Part shown: positions 1 to 13,161 of the stretch, in pieces | Layout: every line of letters starts with the position of its first letter | Position numbering within the stretch: position 1 is the stretch's first letter | Source: Sycobia sp. Sy_11 | Taxonomy: Eukaryota; Arthropoda; Insecta; Hymenoptera; Epichrysomallidae | Direction: 5' to 3' | DNA: 64,000 nucleotides | NCBI GenBank assembly: GCA_018907035.1 | Contig: JACCIC010000170.1 | Span: 1 to 64,000 of the forward strand | Program-made: the position numbers and the translations under genes | The notes under the pieces: generated by a model | Seen by the model: the letters and a program-made list of their open reading frames with translations, nothing else | What the model was told of the DNA's origin: nothing | The model's database searches: none

Positions 1-3000
1 GAGAGGTTAGTAAACAGGAGGAAAAGCAAAATAATGGAGAACGTCAGACCCAGCTTTCGTCAATATATATATATATATAACTTGTCAAGCGACACTGAAT
101 TGAGTGACGAAATGCACAAAAATCTAAAATCGCGAGAGAAAAAAAAATAAAGAAAATGTTTTACATTGACGATATTTCCCATCCTAAATCCAGGCTCTGG
201 CGAAATCGAAATTTCGGGGACTGAGCCTTTAGTAACAGACGATCAAAGAGGCCCCCCCCCGCCGCATATACGTGTTAAAAGCCTATAATGTAATTGCGAA
301 TTTACATGTTCTATATGTTTTTGTTTGTTTTATAGAGCGAGACACTGTACAAAACTGCCTGAATAATCAATCTGTCTGTGAATTAAAAAAAGAAGAAAAA
401 AAAAACAAAAAAAAAATACGAGGAACGGCAGTCGTTCCGTTCCTCCGTCTTATCTGTTTAAAATTCTCTGTTTTCTTCCACACGCCTGAATGTATCATAT
501 GCCTTCTCTTCCTTGTAACTGTCGTCCTCTGTGTGCATTTTGTCGAATCTTAGTCGATCGCTATTGCGTATAATTATATGGAAGAGAGGAAATGAAATTT
601 GAAATATTGTACGTCGACACGTGGGTCACGCTCTTTATATTAAAAACGAAAAAGAAATCTTATTTTTTATTTTTAATCATAATCAGCGTCTGTAAATTTT
701 GCACGGTGTTGGAATTACATTCAGAAAAGAGGTCAAGTGAAAAAAATTAGGGAGAGAAATAATACGTAAGAAGAAAGGAGTATAACGATGACGTACGCGC
801 TACTCTGCTCAACGAATATATTAAGTGCACAAAAACGAGAGTACTGATTAATAGTTAATAGTCAACAAGCTTATTATATTATCGATCTTTGACGTTTATT
901 TCTGAATGTAAAGTCAAAGATAATCAAATTATTATTGTAAAAATCGCCATTACTAATATTAGTACATATTATGATTAATTTTATCTCGTATACACAAAAA
1001 GTGCATGCTTGTAACTGCGTTCTTGATTTTATATAAGTCAGAGTACTGTAATGTTATTACAGTTATTATTACAATTATGATTACTACTATTATTATTATA
1101 TTACTTATAATTATTATTTTTATTATTATAATTATGACTACAATTACTATTATAATTATGATTACAATTATGATTACAATTATGATTACAATTATGATTA
1201 GAATTATGACAATTATGATTAGAATTATTACAATTATTATTACTATTATTATTGTTATTATTATTTCGCTTTTCTTTCGTTGGATATTGAGAAGTTGATC
1301 GGTTTTGCTTCCCTTTCGTTCTCATTAATAGATATTCTGCGACAGTCTAAAAGTTTCTAGAAATAAAATAACCTACCGAGACCTCCTTTTTTCAGCGATT
1401 GTATGAGATGCAAAAAAAACACTGAATCCACTTTTCATCTTGTCCGAATCTACTCTAGCACGAATTTCTATAATAACGTCATTATATGATGGAATTGAAG
1501 TTCTGTCCATCATCGGTCTCTAGAACCCTTCTTTTTTAATAGTGTACCGACACACGGAGAAAATTTGGCTGTAATATGCTGCCTAATCTCACGCTACAAA
1601 CTGTAGAACTGTAAATTGTCAATGTTGCGATATCAGCTGGAACAAATGAAAATATTTATGCATACCGTAAAAGCGCAAACTGTCGCTCGAACATAAATCA
1701 CAGCCATCACTCGTTCGCGCTGTCCAAAGTTACGAATCATTCTTCATTCAGACATTCATCTCCTTCTCCAGTCATTCTCCCGTCTATTAACATCGCTCGA
1801 ACGAGATTTCACAACTAAATGCCATTGTCGTCATTTCAAAATTGGCATCTTAGCCGAGATTGTCGATAGAGCGGATTTCCAGTACTTACAATCGTGCATC
1901 TAGAGATATAGACAATTATACACGAATCCATGATTGCTGTATCAGTCATTACGTGGACACGGTCTATGTATTGTTTATCGTGGATTGTGTAGCAGCGTGG
2001 AAAGTCACGGGGCTGCAAGTATGATAGGACCCGGAATAAATCGAGACAAAATGTAATTGATGAATTAATCGTATCCATGAATTCAATGATAAACTTGAAG
2101 CTTATCTCCAGCTTTTGGTACAAAGGGAATGATAGGTGCAGACGAAGAATGTAGAGAAATTCGATCCTCTTCAATAACTTGATGGAAGATGTTGGAAATC
2201 CATTGAAATCAATTGTTCTACAATTAACTTGAAACCATTTCTTAGCTGAATGATGAATTTTCTGCTAAATTAGTCAATTTTCGTATTTCGCATAACATGA
2301 TAAATAGTCATTACGACTGGTAACGTAGAATAACACAAGACCTTGTGTAGATACAAAAAAGCTCTGAACAATTAAGTATAAATTTAAAGATATTCTTTAA
2401 ATGATATAGCAATTCGAAATTTGCTATTTTTGACTGTGATAAAAGTAAATTTCGACAATGAGAATGGAACGAGAGCCGTGCAACTATTTACATCTTTTCA
2501 ATCCTATTTTTTTTTCTTGATTACATGATACTTCTTACGTGTATATTCTGGAGCTTATTGCATCTTTAGTAGCATAAATGGACCCGAAAAAATGTTTTCT
2601 ACTTCCCATAATTAATAGGATCTTTATTACTCGAGCGACTAGAAACTGATTTGGAGTTTATAATAGTCTGGAAACCTCCAATTCTTTAATCTTTTGGCCT
2701 AAAAACCCTAGTAATAATTATACTAATCAAGTTCTTCAAGAACCCTTTAATATAAACCAAATGAAAATTTTCTTCTTTTTCCTATTTGACTTTTATGTTT
2801 ATGTTATTCTTTTTCACATTTTTTTAATATTATTCAATAAATTATTATTATTATTATTATTGATTATCATTACAATTATTTATTATTTCTATTTGGATTA
2901 TAATTAATTGTTGTTATTATTATTATCAGCATTATTATTTAGATTATTACTTAGACGAGAGAATCGAGCGCATCTTCTTACGTAAAGATTATGTTATTAT

Positions 3001-4790
3001 AATGCGAAAAAAGAGAAGACTTTTATAACACTTGTGTCGCAGAATAAACGTATACGCTGATCATGTCGTGCAGATTATTTGTTGTTTTCTTCTTTCTTTC
3101 CAAAAGCAAATATTTTTTCCACGCAAGAAAGAGAAACGACAAGACGTACAATAAAAATAAGACACAATCTAATTCACATAACCTTGCAGAAATAATGAGA
3201 ACTAACCAAAGATACCGTGTAAAATATTAAGTATCACTGTATGTATGATTTCGCCGAAGTCACGGAAATCTATTAAAATAGTTCAATAAATTATTTTAAT
3301 TTTGCTTTTATATTTTTTTTACCTTCATTTTTTACCTCTCCAAAGACTTCAAGAACGAATTAAGTACATACAGTTCGGCATTGGATCCGACAAAAATGTA
3401 CTTCGTGCTGATTTCAAATGTACTTCAAATTCAATTTCATATTAAACATCACCGTATGTTAGAATCAGAATATTGGAAAATACTTAGAAACCTTCTTGGT
3501 TTTAGGAAATAATACTTCTGACATACATATTTGCTCATATTCATAGCGACCATTTGTTTCATGGTAAGTAAAATATTATGCATATAATTTAATAATTTAA
3601 TTAATATTAAGTTTGAAGTACTTTATACTTTATAGTCTCATAAATAAATCATATATATTTAAAATTGATAATTTCATTCATCTGGTTTCATATTTTATTT
3701 CATTTCTTCAATAGTCTATATTTAAAAAAAAAAAATTTTTAAATGCATATATATATGATAATTTAAATAACTTAGTAGTGAATGCCGATTGCATTATACT
3801 GAATTATTTTATTTTGACATGTCTATAACTTGCTCACTAAATTGAATCATATCTACGAACGCTCGATTCAAAATGATTTTGATAAAATTTAGACCTAATT
3901 GTGTTATAATTTTTTCTGTCGAATTTTTGTAAATCAGTATTATAACTCAGATATTTTTGAATATGTTAGATCCGAAATATACAAAGGAAAGTGTAGCTTA
4001 TCGAGTGTTATTCAAAATAGATCTATCGCCATTATTATTGCAACTTTGTTCCCGTTTACAGAAACGACGAATCTCAATAAAATGCTTTTTTCGCTAAGGG
4101 ATAAAAAATAGTCGTATATGGTTTATGAAACTTCCCTAGCAAGTTTTTGATGATCAATCTTTCAAAATAATGTATTATTTTTCAAAGACCATTTAAATTC
4201 ATAAATGAATTGTTTTTTTCATTTATTTGTAGAGTTCCATATTGAATGAAACGATATTTTTAAAAATTCGACTTTACATTAAATAAATAAATACATGTAT
4301 AAATAAATAAATAATTTTACATCATTCGGAATAAATAATTAGCATTTCATCAAGTAATCAGTGTATAAAACGTCACATATAATGAATTTTGATTCTTGTT
4401 TAGATATGCATTTGAGCTATTTGTATAATATATAAAATTTAAGTTATGTGGACGATAATTTTTTACAATAATATCTCCTTATAAACATTCAATTTTTCAC
4501 ATGAATATTTTTATAATTAAAATTGAGCCAAACAGTTTGTACTAGCAGCTGGTATTGTATAAAATTTATTTAAATTTTGACTATACAATCCTCCTTTCCA
4601 TGCAGTGAACTCATTGTGTAAAAAATGAATATCAAGTACTTTTATATACATATGAATGTAACTCGAGTTATTTTAACGACACGCCAATTACAAAAAGAAT
4701 TAAAAGCCATTAACTAAAATTTAAACTTTTATACCAAATCTCGATCGTCGAAAAAGAAAAATGCAACCATTGTACAAACATTGCTTCGTC
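1..4790. other. AT-rich region without a recognisable gene
   Basis: Open frames here are short and without domains. The 112-codon minus-strand frame at 1836-2174 lies in slightly GC-richer DNA but has no recognisable motif. A C9 run is at 252-260. Confidence 0.6.
1052..1265. repeat. Compound ATT / 12-bp tandem repeat
   Basis: Imperfect trinucleotide ATT tracts pass into tandem copies of a 12-bp unit (ATTACAATTATG) at about 1145-1205, then variants with GA. The long frames across it, rich in Ile/Met/Thr on plus and Asn/His/Cys on minus, are composition artefacts. Confidence 0.8.
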
Positions 4791-4799
4791 AAATAAGCA

Positions 4800-5165
4800 A
4801 TGGCGTGTCACGTTGAAGAGGAAAATAGAAAAATGTGTAAAAACGCACAATCTCAGAAGTGCAGCAGCAAGCGCGAGGGGTATATGAACCCTTCAGGTTT
4901 GTATGACGCCTCGTTCTCGCGTCACCGTTTAATTATGCTTATCGCTCGCGTGATAAGGTCGTCCGATGCACGCGCCATAATTATGCGCGATGTTAGACGC
5001 CAACGTGCAAAAGATGGCGCGGAGCAGGTAAATTATAGCCACACGCGAGCCAGTCTGAAATTCGTTGGAGATTTCGGTAAAACCAGGTAAAACTCGCAAT
5101 GCAAGCGACGGGGTCACGCTGTTCGCGGGCTTTCCGCTTAAGGCTTGCAGCGGAGTCAGGTACGA
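4800..5165. promoter_or_regulatory. GC-rich island with paired GATA sites; possible enhancer or exon
   Basis: The island is sharply bounded in very AT-rich DNA. It contains an inverted pair of GATA motifs, CTTATC (4938-4943) and GATAAG (4952-4957), two TAATTA-like homeodomain sites close by (AATTATG near 4931 and 4979), and AAGATGGCGC near 5010, like a Pho/YY1 site. A 96-codon frame (4800-5090, plus) runs through it, with no recognisable domain. A regulatory role is inference from motif clustering. Confidence 0.3.
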
Positions 5166-6834
5166 TGTTTAATAAGTATCTATATATAATAATAATTATC
5201 GTAAAGTCTTATAAAATTCGATTAATATAGTTCTAATGAATTTTGAAAGATGATCGAATATTTAGGAAGAGACACGTTCAAGGAGTACAATTTTTTTTCA
5301 TTTATACATAATTTACTCGTTATAAAAAAAATTATGAGACGTATTAAAGTGCGTTAGTTGTTTTAAGAAGACTTACTTTTTGCGAAATTGAATAAGATAA
5401 AAAACTTTTCAAAAAGAGGGAGTTTTCGCTTATTCTATGGTCTACTATTAAAAAAGAACTGAAAAAATACAGGCAATTAATTTTTATAAAAATAAACTTG
5501 CGCCTAAATTAATGAGAGCTACAATAGATACCCCGAGAGAAAAATTCTGTATGAGAGGAAATTAAGTTAAAAGTAAGTTTCTTTATTCATTTCTTAAAGA
5601 ATATATTTATTTTAAAAATCGTAGTTTATTTTCCCGTTTTCCATGTATTCCATTTTTAAGGTTTTTTTATCAACGTAATTTGTAAAATAAATTTAAAAAG
5701 TAGTTTTTTGAACATAAACTTTTTTCCAAATATCTACTGCTATAGATACACTTACATAGTTAATTAAAAACTATGCAAAAACATAAAGTAGTTAATATAT
5801 ATACAGAGCTTTATTATTTTCGTCTTTTGTCGAGAGCATTTTAAACAACAATTTATCGAAAGTAACGCATTTTGATAGAATTAGAGATTATCGATGATTT
5901 TAATAAATAATAATTTTTACGTATAATTTAAAAATTTTTTATGAGTCAATAACGATTAAGGCAATGCTCCGATTGCTTGTAGCAGAACAGTAATATTGAT
6001 TTAAATGTTACTATTCATACAATATTTTTTGGAGCCAAAGTATTAAAAAAGATAATTATCTATCTTTTGACATTCTTCCAATAAGTTCTCTTGTCAATCT
6101 TTGAATGACTGTGAGATTTAAATTAATGGATTTGTTTTTTTTTATTTTAATAGAACTAAATTATAGATTCTCTTAAAAAAATTAGGGAAATTACGTTCTT
6201 TTATTTATTGATAAACCCAATTTCGTATTGAAATATACATTTAGAGTTGAAACATGTAAGCTGCTCCAATTGTTGGTTGTCCTAGATTTTTTCAGGATGT
6301 CTGTAGCAAACAATCATTAAAACTAAGTATATTTTTACCCTCCATCATCTAAAATTTGTAGAAAAAATAATATAATTAAGAACATGGTGACGTTCTCAAT
6401 AAAAACTGAATTTCGTAAAAGAAGAAAAAAAAAGAAGAAAAACACACAGAAGATTAAATAAATTGTATGGATTACGTTATATATTATATCTGGAGATTGT
6501 TCCTGTCTATGGAATTCTCACAGAGTAGATTAATTTTTGATTGGGACGATGTAAAGCTGGTAAATGCTACGAAGTTCGGGTCATACTTATAACGATGGTA
6601 CATATATTTATATTCTGTTTTTAGGAACAGGTCTATAAAATATAATAGACTGCTGTGATGTTCAAAAGAGTCTGAAAGTATGCATCTCGATCCTTCCTAG
6701 TGGACGCTCGCACAGGGCCCTTTAGTAAATCGACTTACGATTTGTAAATGCTTATCACACAAAATCAAGTTATCTGCAGATGCTAAATCTAAATTCTAAA
6801 TTACACAAAGCTTATTGCGTAAATAATTTTTTAA

Positions 6835-6883
<49 letters not shown>

Positions 6884-7610
6884 AATATAAAAACAAACAA
6901 TATATATTATAGTAAATATTTTTTATTGAAAAAAATTATTTAAATAATTACGAACAGAATTTTACGATATTAATTTTTCTTTGCTGTATTAAAAAATATT
7001 CTTCGCAAAACAAGCGGTGAAAAAAGTGGATTCAGCGGATTAAAAGGGCCCGCGAGCGGAACTCGATCAAAGCGTAATTAAACAAATGATATCGGGAGAA
7101 TTTTTAAAAAATCGCGAATGGAAGCTTAGGGGAATATCGAAAGCGGGAGTCGAATGGATGATTAGCAGTAGCGGAAAAAATTGAGGTTAAGATGAGAGAA
7201 AGAAATAAAATTTAATTAACAGTATAACCCGGTGCGTATTGGTCTTATTTATTTAAGCTCGCGCGTTTTTAGTGACATCTATTTTCTTTTAATGAAGGCA
7301 AAAAATATAGGACGTCTGTGACGTGTAAATTGGCCTTGTGCTTATTGAAAAAAAAAAAAAAACAAAAAGATCGACAAATTTAACCCGGTATCTGCCGATC
7401 ATTTTCTAAAACAATACGTACGCACACTGAATTACTCGGCTGACTCTATTTCAATATTTAACAAGTTTTCCTTTCAAAGGCTCAAGTATATTAACCCGAC
7501 GATGTTGTCAATATTGACTGTATCATTTTTCACACTCCATAAACGTGGTTTTTTTCTCTTATAAAAAACACGTGTCTAGAAAAACACTTGTTTTTTATAT
7601 AAAAACATAA

Positions 7611-7613
<3 letters not shown>

Positions 7614-7662
<49 letters not shown>
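7614..7662. repeat. (TA)n microsatellite
   Basis: Perfect TA tract of about 49 bp. Other clear TA tracts in the left part are at 62-79, 6846-6880 and 15489-15535. Confidence 0.95.
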
Positions 7663-7664
<2 letters not shown>

Positions 7665-8795
7665 TTAACATGATTGCAGACTTTTATAGATCAACATTTA
7701 CTAGATTGCTGCTTGAAATAATTATAATCACCGTCATTTAAATTTTTATGTAGTATGAGATTATTTTGCAAGACAATAATTGTAACAAACATCAACCGAT
7801 GCTATCTCTGTAAAACTTGGAATACATGTATCGATCACTGACTGCAGTCAAATCTTTAAAAGGAATCTTTAAATAAAGTTACTAGAAGCTGAACGACAAT
7901 CAATACATTAGGAAATCCAATTAGGAAACGTCAATAATAATATATTGCAGTTAATTTGTTTATTAAAAAAATTAATTAGATACTTCTAGCAATATACAAT
8001 ATATATAATGGAAATTAAAATGTTTTTAAAGCTCGACGAATTATTCGGCCTTTACATTGTTTTATATTCAGTTTTCCTTTCGCATTCGTGTATCATTATT
8101 CTACGCCCCCAGGCATTCCTTATGCACAACTATCTGTCAAAGTATATTTCCATCTAATTTGTTTCGTGCATCCTGTCTTATTTGAAATGCCATTATCATT
8201 TCAAGCTTTGTTCTATTAGAGATACGAAGGCTATTCTGATGTTATTAATATTATTACCATTCATCTTACACCAATTTTTATAAAACATTTTTAAAAAATT
8301 TATCCTTGAAGCATCAAATTTATTTTTTCATTGTAAAATTTAAGCCTGAAGCTGAAAAAAATTCGCCTTTAACGCTTTGATCTTCTGCAATTTGAATAAG
8401 TCGCCAATACATTACTCAAATCTTCAATTATGTAACATAGAATGATGAGAATGATGAGTGAAAATCAAATAAAAAGTATAACAACCCGGATGACTATAAG
8501 ATAAATGCTCCACCATATCTGGTCTAATTTATTTAATAATAAATAGTAGTTATAGTTGTTGCTATTTTTTTGTTTTTTTTGTTTGTTATTTGTTTGTTTA
8601 TAGACACTATTCCTAGGAATCGTTTCATTATTTTGATCGTAATTATTTGAAGTACGTATAGAGTTTTTACATATTTCAACATTATACATTACAGTGTATA
8701 ATTTCCTTTTAGAATAAATAACTGTTGAGATAAACGCTCTCGTCCGTCATTAATCTACTTTTTTCATTAAACTTTATTCATTCATATTTTTAATA

Positions 8796-8799
<4 letters not shown>

Positions 8800-8843
<44 letters not shown>
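8800..8843. repeat. (GA)n microsatellite
   Basis: Perfect GA tract of about 44 bp in AT-rich DNA. Confidence 0.95.
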
Positions 8844-8846
<3 letters not shown>

Positions 8847-9568
8847 GTAATATGGGACAATGTAATAATAAACCATAAAACTCAAAAAAATAGCGTTAAT
8901 GGCAAATAAATAATAAACTTAATAATAGTTTCTGTTAAATAGATGATTGAATAAACGTGCTTCGCTATTCATGAATTACTCAAAAAATAAAAATAAAAAG
9001 TCGTTGGTTCAATGCTTTCTTGGAAATACAAAGTAGAAACAGAATATTTAGAATGTAATGGAATATTACCGAACTTTAAACATTTTAGAGAACTTATTTT
9101 CTTTTAGATCGGCTGTGGTATATTATTAATTTCATTAGTTTGAATATACGATCAGCTTCTTTTTAATAAGCAAATACGGAGCCCATTGTCTGTCTAGTGA
9201 AAAAGGCAGAATTTGGTCAGTCATAGTAAAGCTATTCCGAGATAGAAACTATTAATACAGAATACGACAAAAACAACTTGGATTTATGAAAAAAAAGAAT
9301 ATTTTTCTCAATAATATAATAATACGTTTACTGTATAGCAAGGGAATAATGTGCTAATTAATTATTAATAAACGATACTATTTAACCATTACAGTTCGCT
9401 TCCCGAATTATCACGATCAGTAAATAAAAATCTTTAATACATAATCGATATATCGATATAAGCAAGTGGCTATATTCGTAATACTGTTTCCTGTGCGAAG
9501 TCAAAGCGCATGAAAAATTAAAAGAAGTATACTTTAATTATTAAATTGCGTCCAACTTATTTTTGGAG

Positions 9569-9613
9569 ATATATATATATATACATATATATATATTCAT
9601 ATACATATATATG

Positions 9614-9683
<70 letters not shown>
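9569..9683. repeat. Compound (TA)n/(TG)n microsatellite
   Basis: TA tracts interrupted by CATA units, then about nine TG units (9626-9644), then a second TA tract. It explains the tyrosine/isoleucine-rich frames on both strands. Confidence 0.95.
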
Positions 9684-9691
<8 letters not shown>

Positions 9692-11479
9692 TAAAATTAG
9701 TGCTGTAATGAATACAAGGGTTGGATGCTGAATTGAATGCAGAGTAAGAAATGTACAATATAATCCATTATGCAAAAAGAAAGAGATATTAAGATTAATA
9801 AAACCTTTGGTTCTGTAAATTTCAATGGTTAATAATAAAAATTCTCATAGTAATCGTATGGTAACAATAAACATTTTCTTAGTTCAAGGCCAATTTGCCA
9901 AGCAAGCAAATTTCCTATGCCTGATATGCAATATATCAAATAGAAACACCACCAATCAACTTCAAATATATAGTAATGATAATTACATTTTCTATATTCG
10001 ATTGAATCTAACGCACAGTTGCAGAGTAATTTATTCTGAAACATGAATCTCAGCTTTTTAAAATTGATGTGTTGAAAAAAAAACATAATTTGAAAAAAAA
10101 CATTCGTTCACAAATGATATGACAATAAGAACTATGCGAGGATTTTAAGAGTTTCAAGGTAACGGAAACAGCCACAATGAATGCATATACAAGTAATAAT
10201 GGCAGATATCTCGTGTGTTCATTGATTCGGTTAATTTATTAATATTTATTCACAAATATGAATTAAATAAGACAAATTATTAATTAGAGTTATAGAAATT
10301 TAAATAATATGTCAAGAATGCAAAAACTAAAAATAATAGGCAGTTATGTATATTTTAAACTGAATTGATTTTTTTTTTTAATAGTTCTTAAGCGATTGAT
10401 TGTTTCAGTTTCAATTATACGAATGGTATGAATCTTTCAATTCAGTTCAGAAAAAATGAGTATACTAAAAATAAAATTGTCTAAAAATTAATAATAAAAT
10501 TAGGAACAATTTTTCGATTTTATTAAAGCAAATAAATCAATTGAATCTAAATTTTTCATTTTAGAATATGCCAAAGTTTCAACCTTTGTAGAAAATTTTC
10601 AAGAAAGCTAAGATAAATCTTAACAATAACAATAACTTCCTTGTATATGTAAAAACTACACTTTTTTAATTTTAAAAGTTCTCACATAATCAACATACTA
10701 AAACAAAGAGAATTTTAATTTTACACAAAATATGAAATTTGAGTATAAAATCACAGTTTAAAAATAAATTATATCGACAGTCTAAAAGAATCGCGATTCT
10801 TAGTAAGCAGTAACAATCGAACTGTGAGTTTGATTGTTCTAACGAATGAGCGTTAAATAGAAAAGCAATGTATACAGTACGGTATTAGTATAGAAACTGT
10901 TGTTTCAAATAATTTACGGTTTCTTTTTATATTATTGTTTTAGGTTAAAAATATCTTATTTTTGATTAATTTTACGTTTTATTAAATAAATATATGCCAT
11001 TTCAGTGAACTCACGTATAAATTTATGACGTTTGGATTAATAATCTTAGTTTGATTGAATTCAAATTTATGATTATATTAAAAATATTCAATCTTTATCA
11101 CAGATATGTCATGTTGAGTATTAACACAAAAGTTATGTTCATAAATACGTATTTCTTTATAAATTCTGCAAGTTTTGATAAATATTCTACAAATATGACT
11201 CCTATTAAATTGATTATTAAAGATATTCATCAAGATAATATTGTTATTAAACAATATTTCACAATTGGAAAGATATTATCCGTCCTTCCGTCCTAGTTTC
11301 TTAAATTGTTTTATGCTTGTGTAAGCTTTAGATCGATGCGGGCATTATCCGAAAAAAGCTTCTAATATTGTTCAATACTTGCACTAATACTGTTCAATAC
11401 TTGAGTCACCAGATTGATTTATCATGACAAATCTTTTATAGTATTAGCTGCTGTGTATGTTTCATCATTCACCTGGACA

Positions 11480-12090
11480 CACGTTTTATAAATTGGTTTA
11501 GTTTCAGCTAGAACCAAGTGGTAATTACATGAGAATATCACAATAGCCACATCGTTAATGTAGACTATGTAACGTACATTCATAAGTATGTTTAGATTAA
11601 GCAGTTAGTACAGAACTGTTTAATATTTCATCTATGTCTTTGGTCTTTTAAATAGTTCCTCATAGAACATAGAAGATGAAGATAGATCTCATATATTACT
11701 TTTATACCTCGTAGATTACTATTAGTAACATTGTTCTAGTTCAATTAGAACCTTTGTTCACTTTCTAAAAGTTATTAACATTGAATATGGACCCAACGAT
11801 CGACCACCTTGTATCTTTATTTCTCCGTATGAGTCATAAGTCTGCTTGGATCCTCTTTACGTTTACTAATGAGAACCAATCAAATATTCCTCCAAAACTT
11901 GTCAAACACGTCTACTACCAAACTCTCATTGATTAAGTTCAAAAATACACCTGACAGACACATAGCAACGATTTGGTCTATTTCTTCAGAAGTGCCATTA
12001 TAGTTCGAGGCTTCGATAAGTTTCACCGAATTGAATATTCTGAGAAGCTGTTTCCCCGAGAAAAGACCTTGGGGATATTTATGTCTCGAT
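11480..12090 (-). pseudogene. Eroded non-LTR retrotransposon reverse transcriptase, minus strand
   Basis: Reading the minus strand gives segments typical of the fingers and palm of a LINE reverse transcriptase. An FSGKQLLRIFNSVKLIE stretch is followed by EIDQIVAMCLSGVFLNL, then DKFWRNI..LVLISKRKEDPS (family FP..WK.a.lvlI.K.gkdp), and further on YINDVAIVI (about 11537-11563), the counterpart of the YADD/FADD box with one catalytic Asp changed to Asn. Stops and frame changes are frequent. Affinity looks closest to the R1/Jockey group, by pattern only. No intact terminus is visible. Confidence 0.6.
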
Positions 12091-13022
12091 ATGAACGATA
12101 ATCAGTAAATTCTGTTAGAAAAAAGTTCCTGGATAATCCTTGTTATCGTGCTTAACTTTTTTGTCATTCATGGGATACTTATTTTCCAAGGTTGAGGTGA
12201 AGGTGGTACAGAAATAAGGTGTCGTGTGTTTAAATGTAGAAAACGGGCAGAGAAGCTCCTTTGATACTTCTGTATAATCGGTACAATGTTTGTATTTTAG
12301 ACAATTGTGAAATCAAAAAATCTAAATTATTCTTATTTTCTAATTTTTTTTTAAACTATTATAAAACAAATTTAATATTTTTTCTATGCCATTTCTTGTT
12401 TTGAATTTAACAGATAATCACCAAGATAGCCTCTATAAAATATCATGGCTATTGAAAAAGGATAAAGAATGTTTTTTTATTTGTAGTAAAAACAGTTTAG
12501 TCAACCAAATAAACTATTAGAAATTACATTTCAATCATTTTGGTATTATCGATCTAATAATGTCATGGTACAAATTGAAAAATAAGTAAATAGCGTTTAA
12601 AGAAATCATTTTATATTCATTAGTCATAATTAACTTTATTCCAAGAATAATAATTTCAGTTCTGATTTTAAAGAGCACTGTAGACGAGGTATAACTTTTT
12701 TAAAAAAGAAAGAAATTACTTTCTCAACACAATTTATAGAACTATTCACGAGAAACAAAAATTCTAGCTGAAAATTATAGTTTTGTATATTGAGAAATAG
12801 AAATTATAGATAGAATTATTTTATGTTAATGCTTTTGAAAGCTTTTCTTGGGCCATTTTATTCCTTTATTCAAAATATGGAACTGAATTTTAGATATACA
12901 ATTTTTACATTTTTCGATTTAGTTTTTTACCCCTTTGTATTCAGTTTAGTCCTTGAAGATGAGTCGGAGTGGTTTGAAAGGTCGGAAATTTAAGGTAAGT
13001 TTAAATTTAAGGTGGTGGGAGC

Positions 13023-13161
13023 AGTCAGGTTGTTCTTAACTAACATCGAAGACAGATTATTTTATTTTTAACTTTTAATTAAATTAAATTTTTATTTTAT
13101 TTTTAGTATTATTTCCAATTTAGATTATACGGTGGTGATTATAAACAAGAACAGTCTGACT
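13023..13161. repeat. Fold-back repeat, copy 1
   Basis: Left arm AGTCAGGTTGTTCTT (13023-13037) pairs with right arm AAGAACAGTCTGACT (13147-13161), separated by about 109 bp of AT-rich spacer. Homology with the copy at 61,083 continues past the right arm to about 13,248 (an AAGACC.ATAAAAAT block and an ACAGTCG block). The class is unrecognised: it may be a small MITE or the end of a larger element. Confidence 0.7.

Larger units (their letters stand above)
5170..11470. other. AT-rich region, microsatellites only
   Basis: Apart from the listed tracts I see no gene, RNA or element. Two GC-richer spots (6690-6730 and 7015-7180) have no recognisable coding content. Confidence 0.6.

Noticed and set aside
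1005..1325. Ile/Thr/Met-rich and Asn-rich frames
   Set aside because: Produced by the ATT and 12-bp tandem repeats.
9546..9775. Frames of 61 and 72 codons on both strands
   Set aside because: Entirely Tyr/Ile, Thr/His repeats made by the TA/TG microsatellite.
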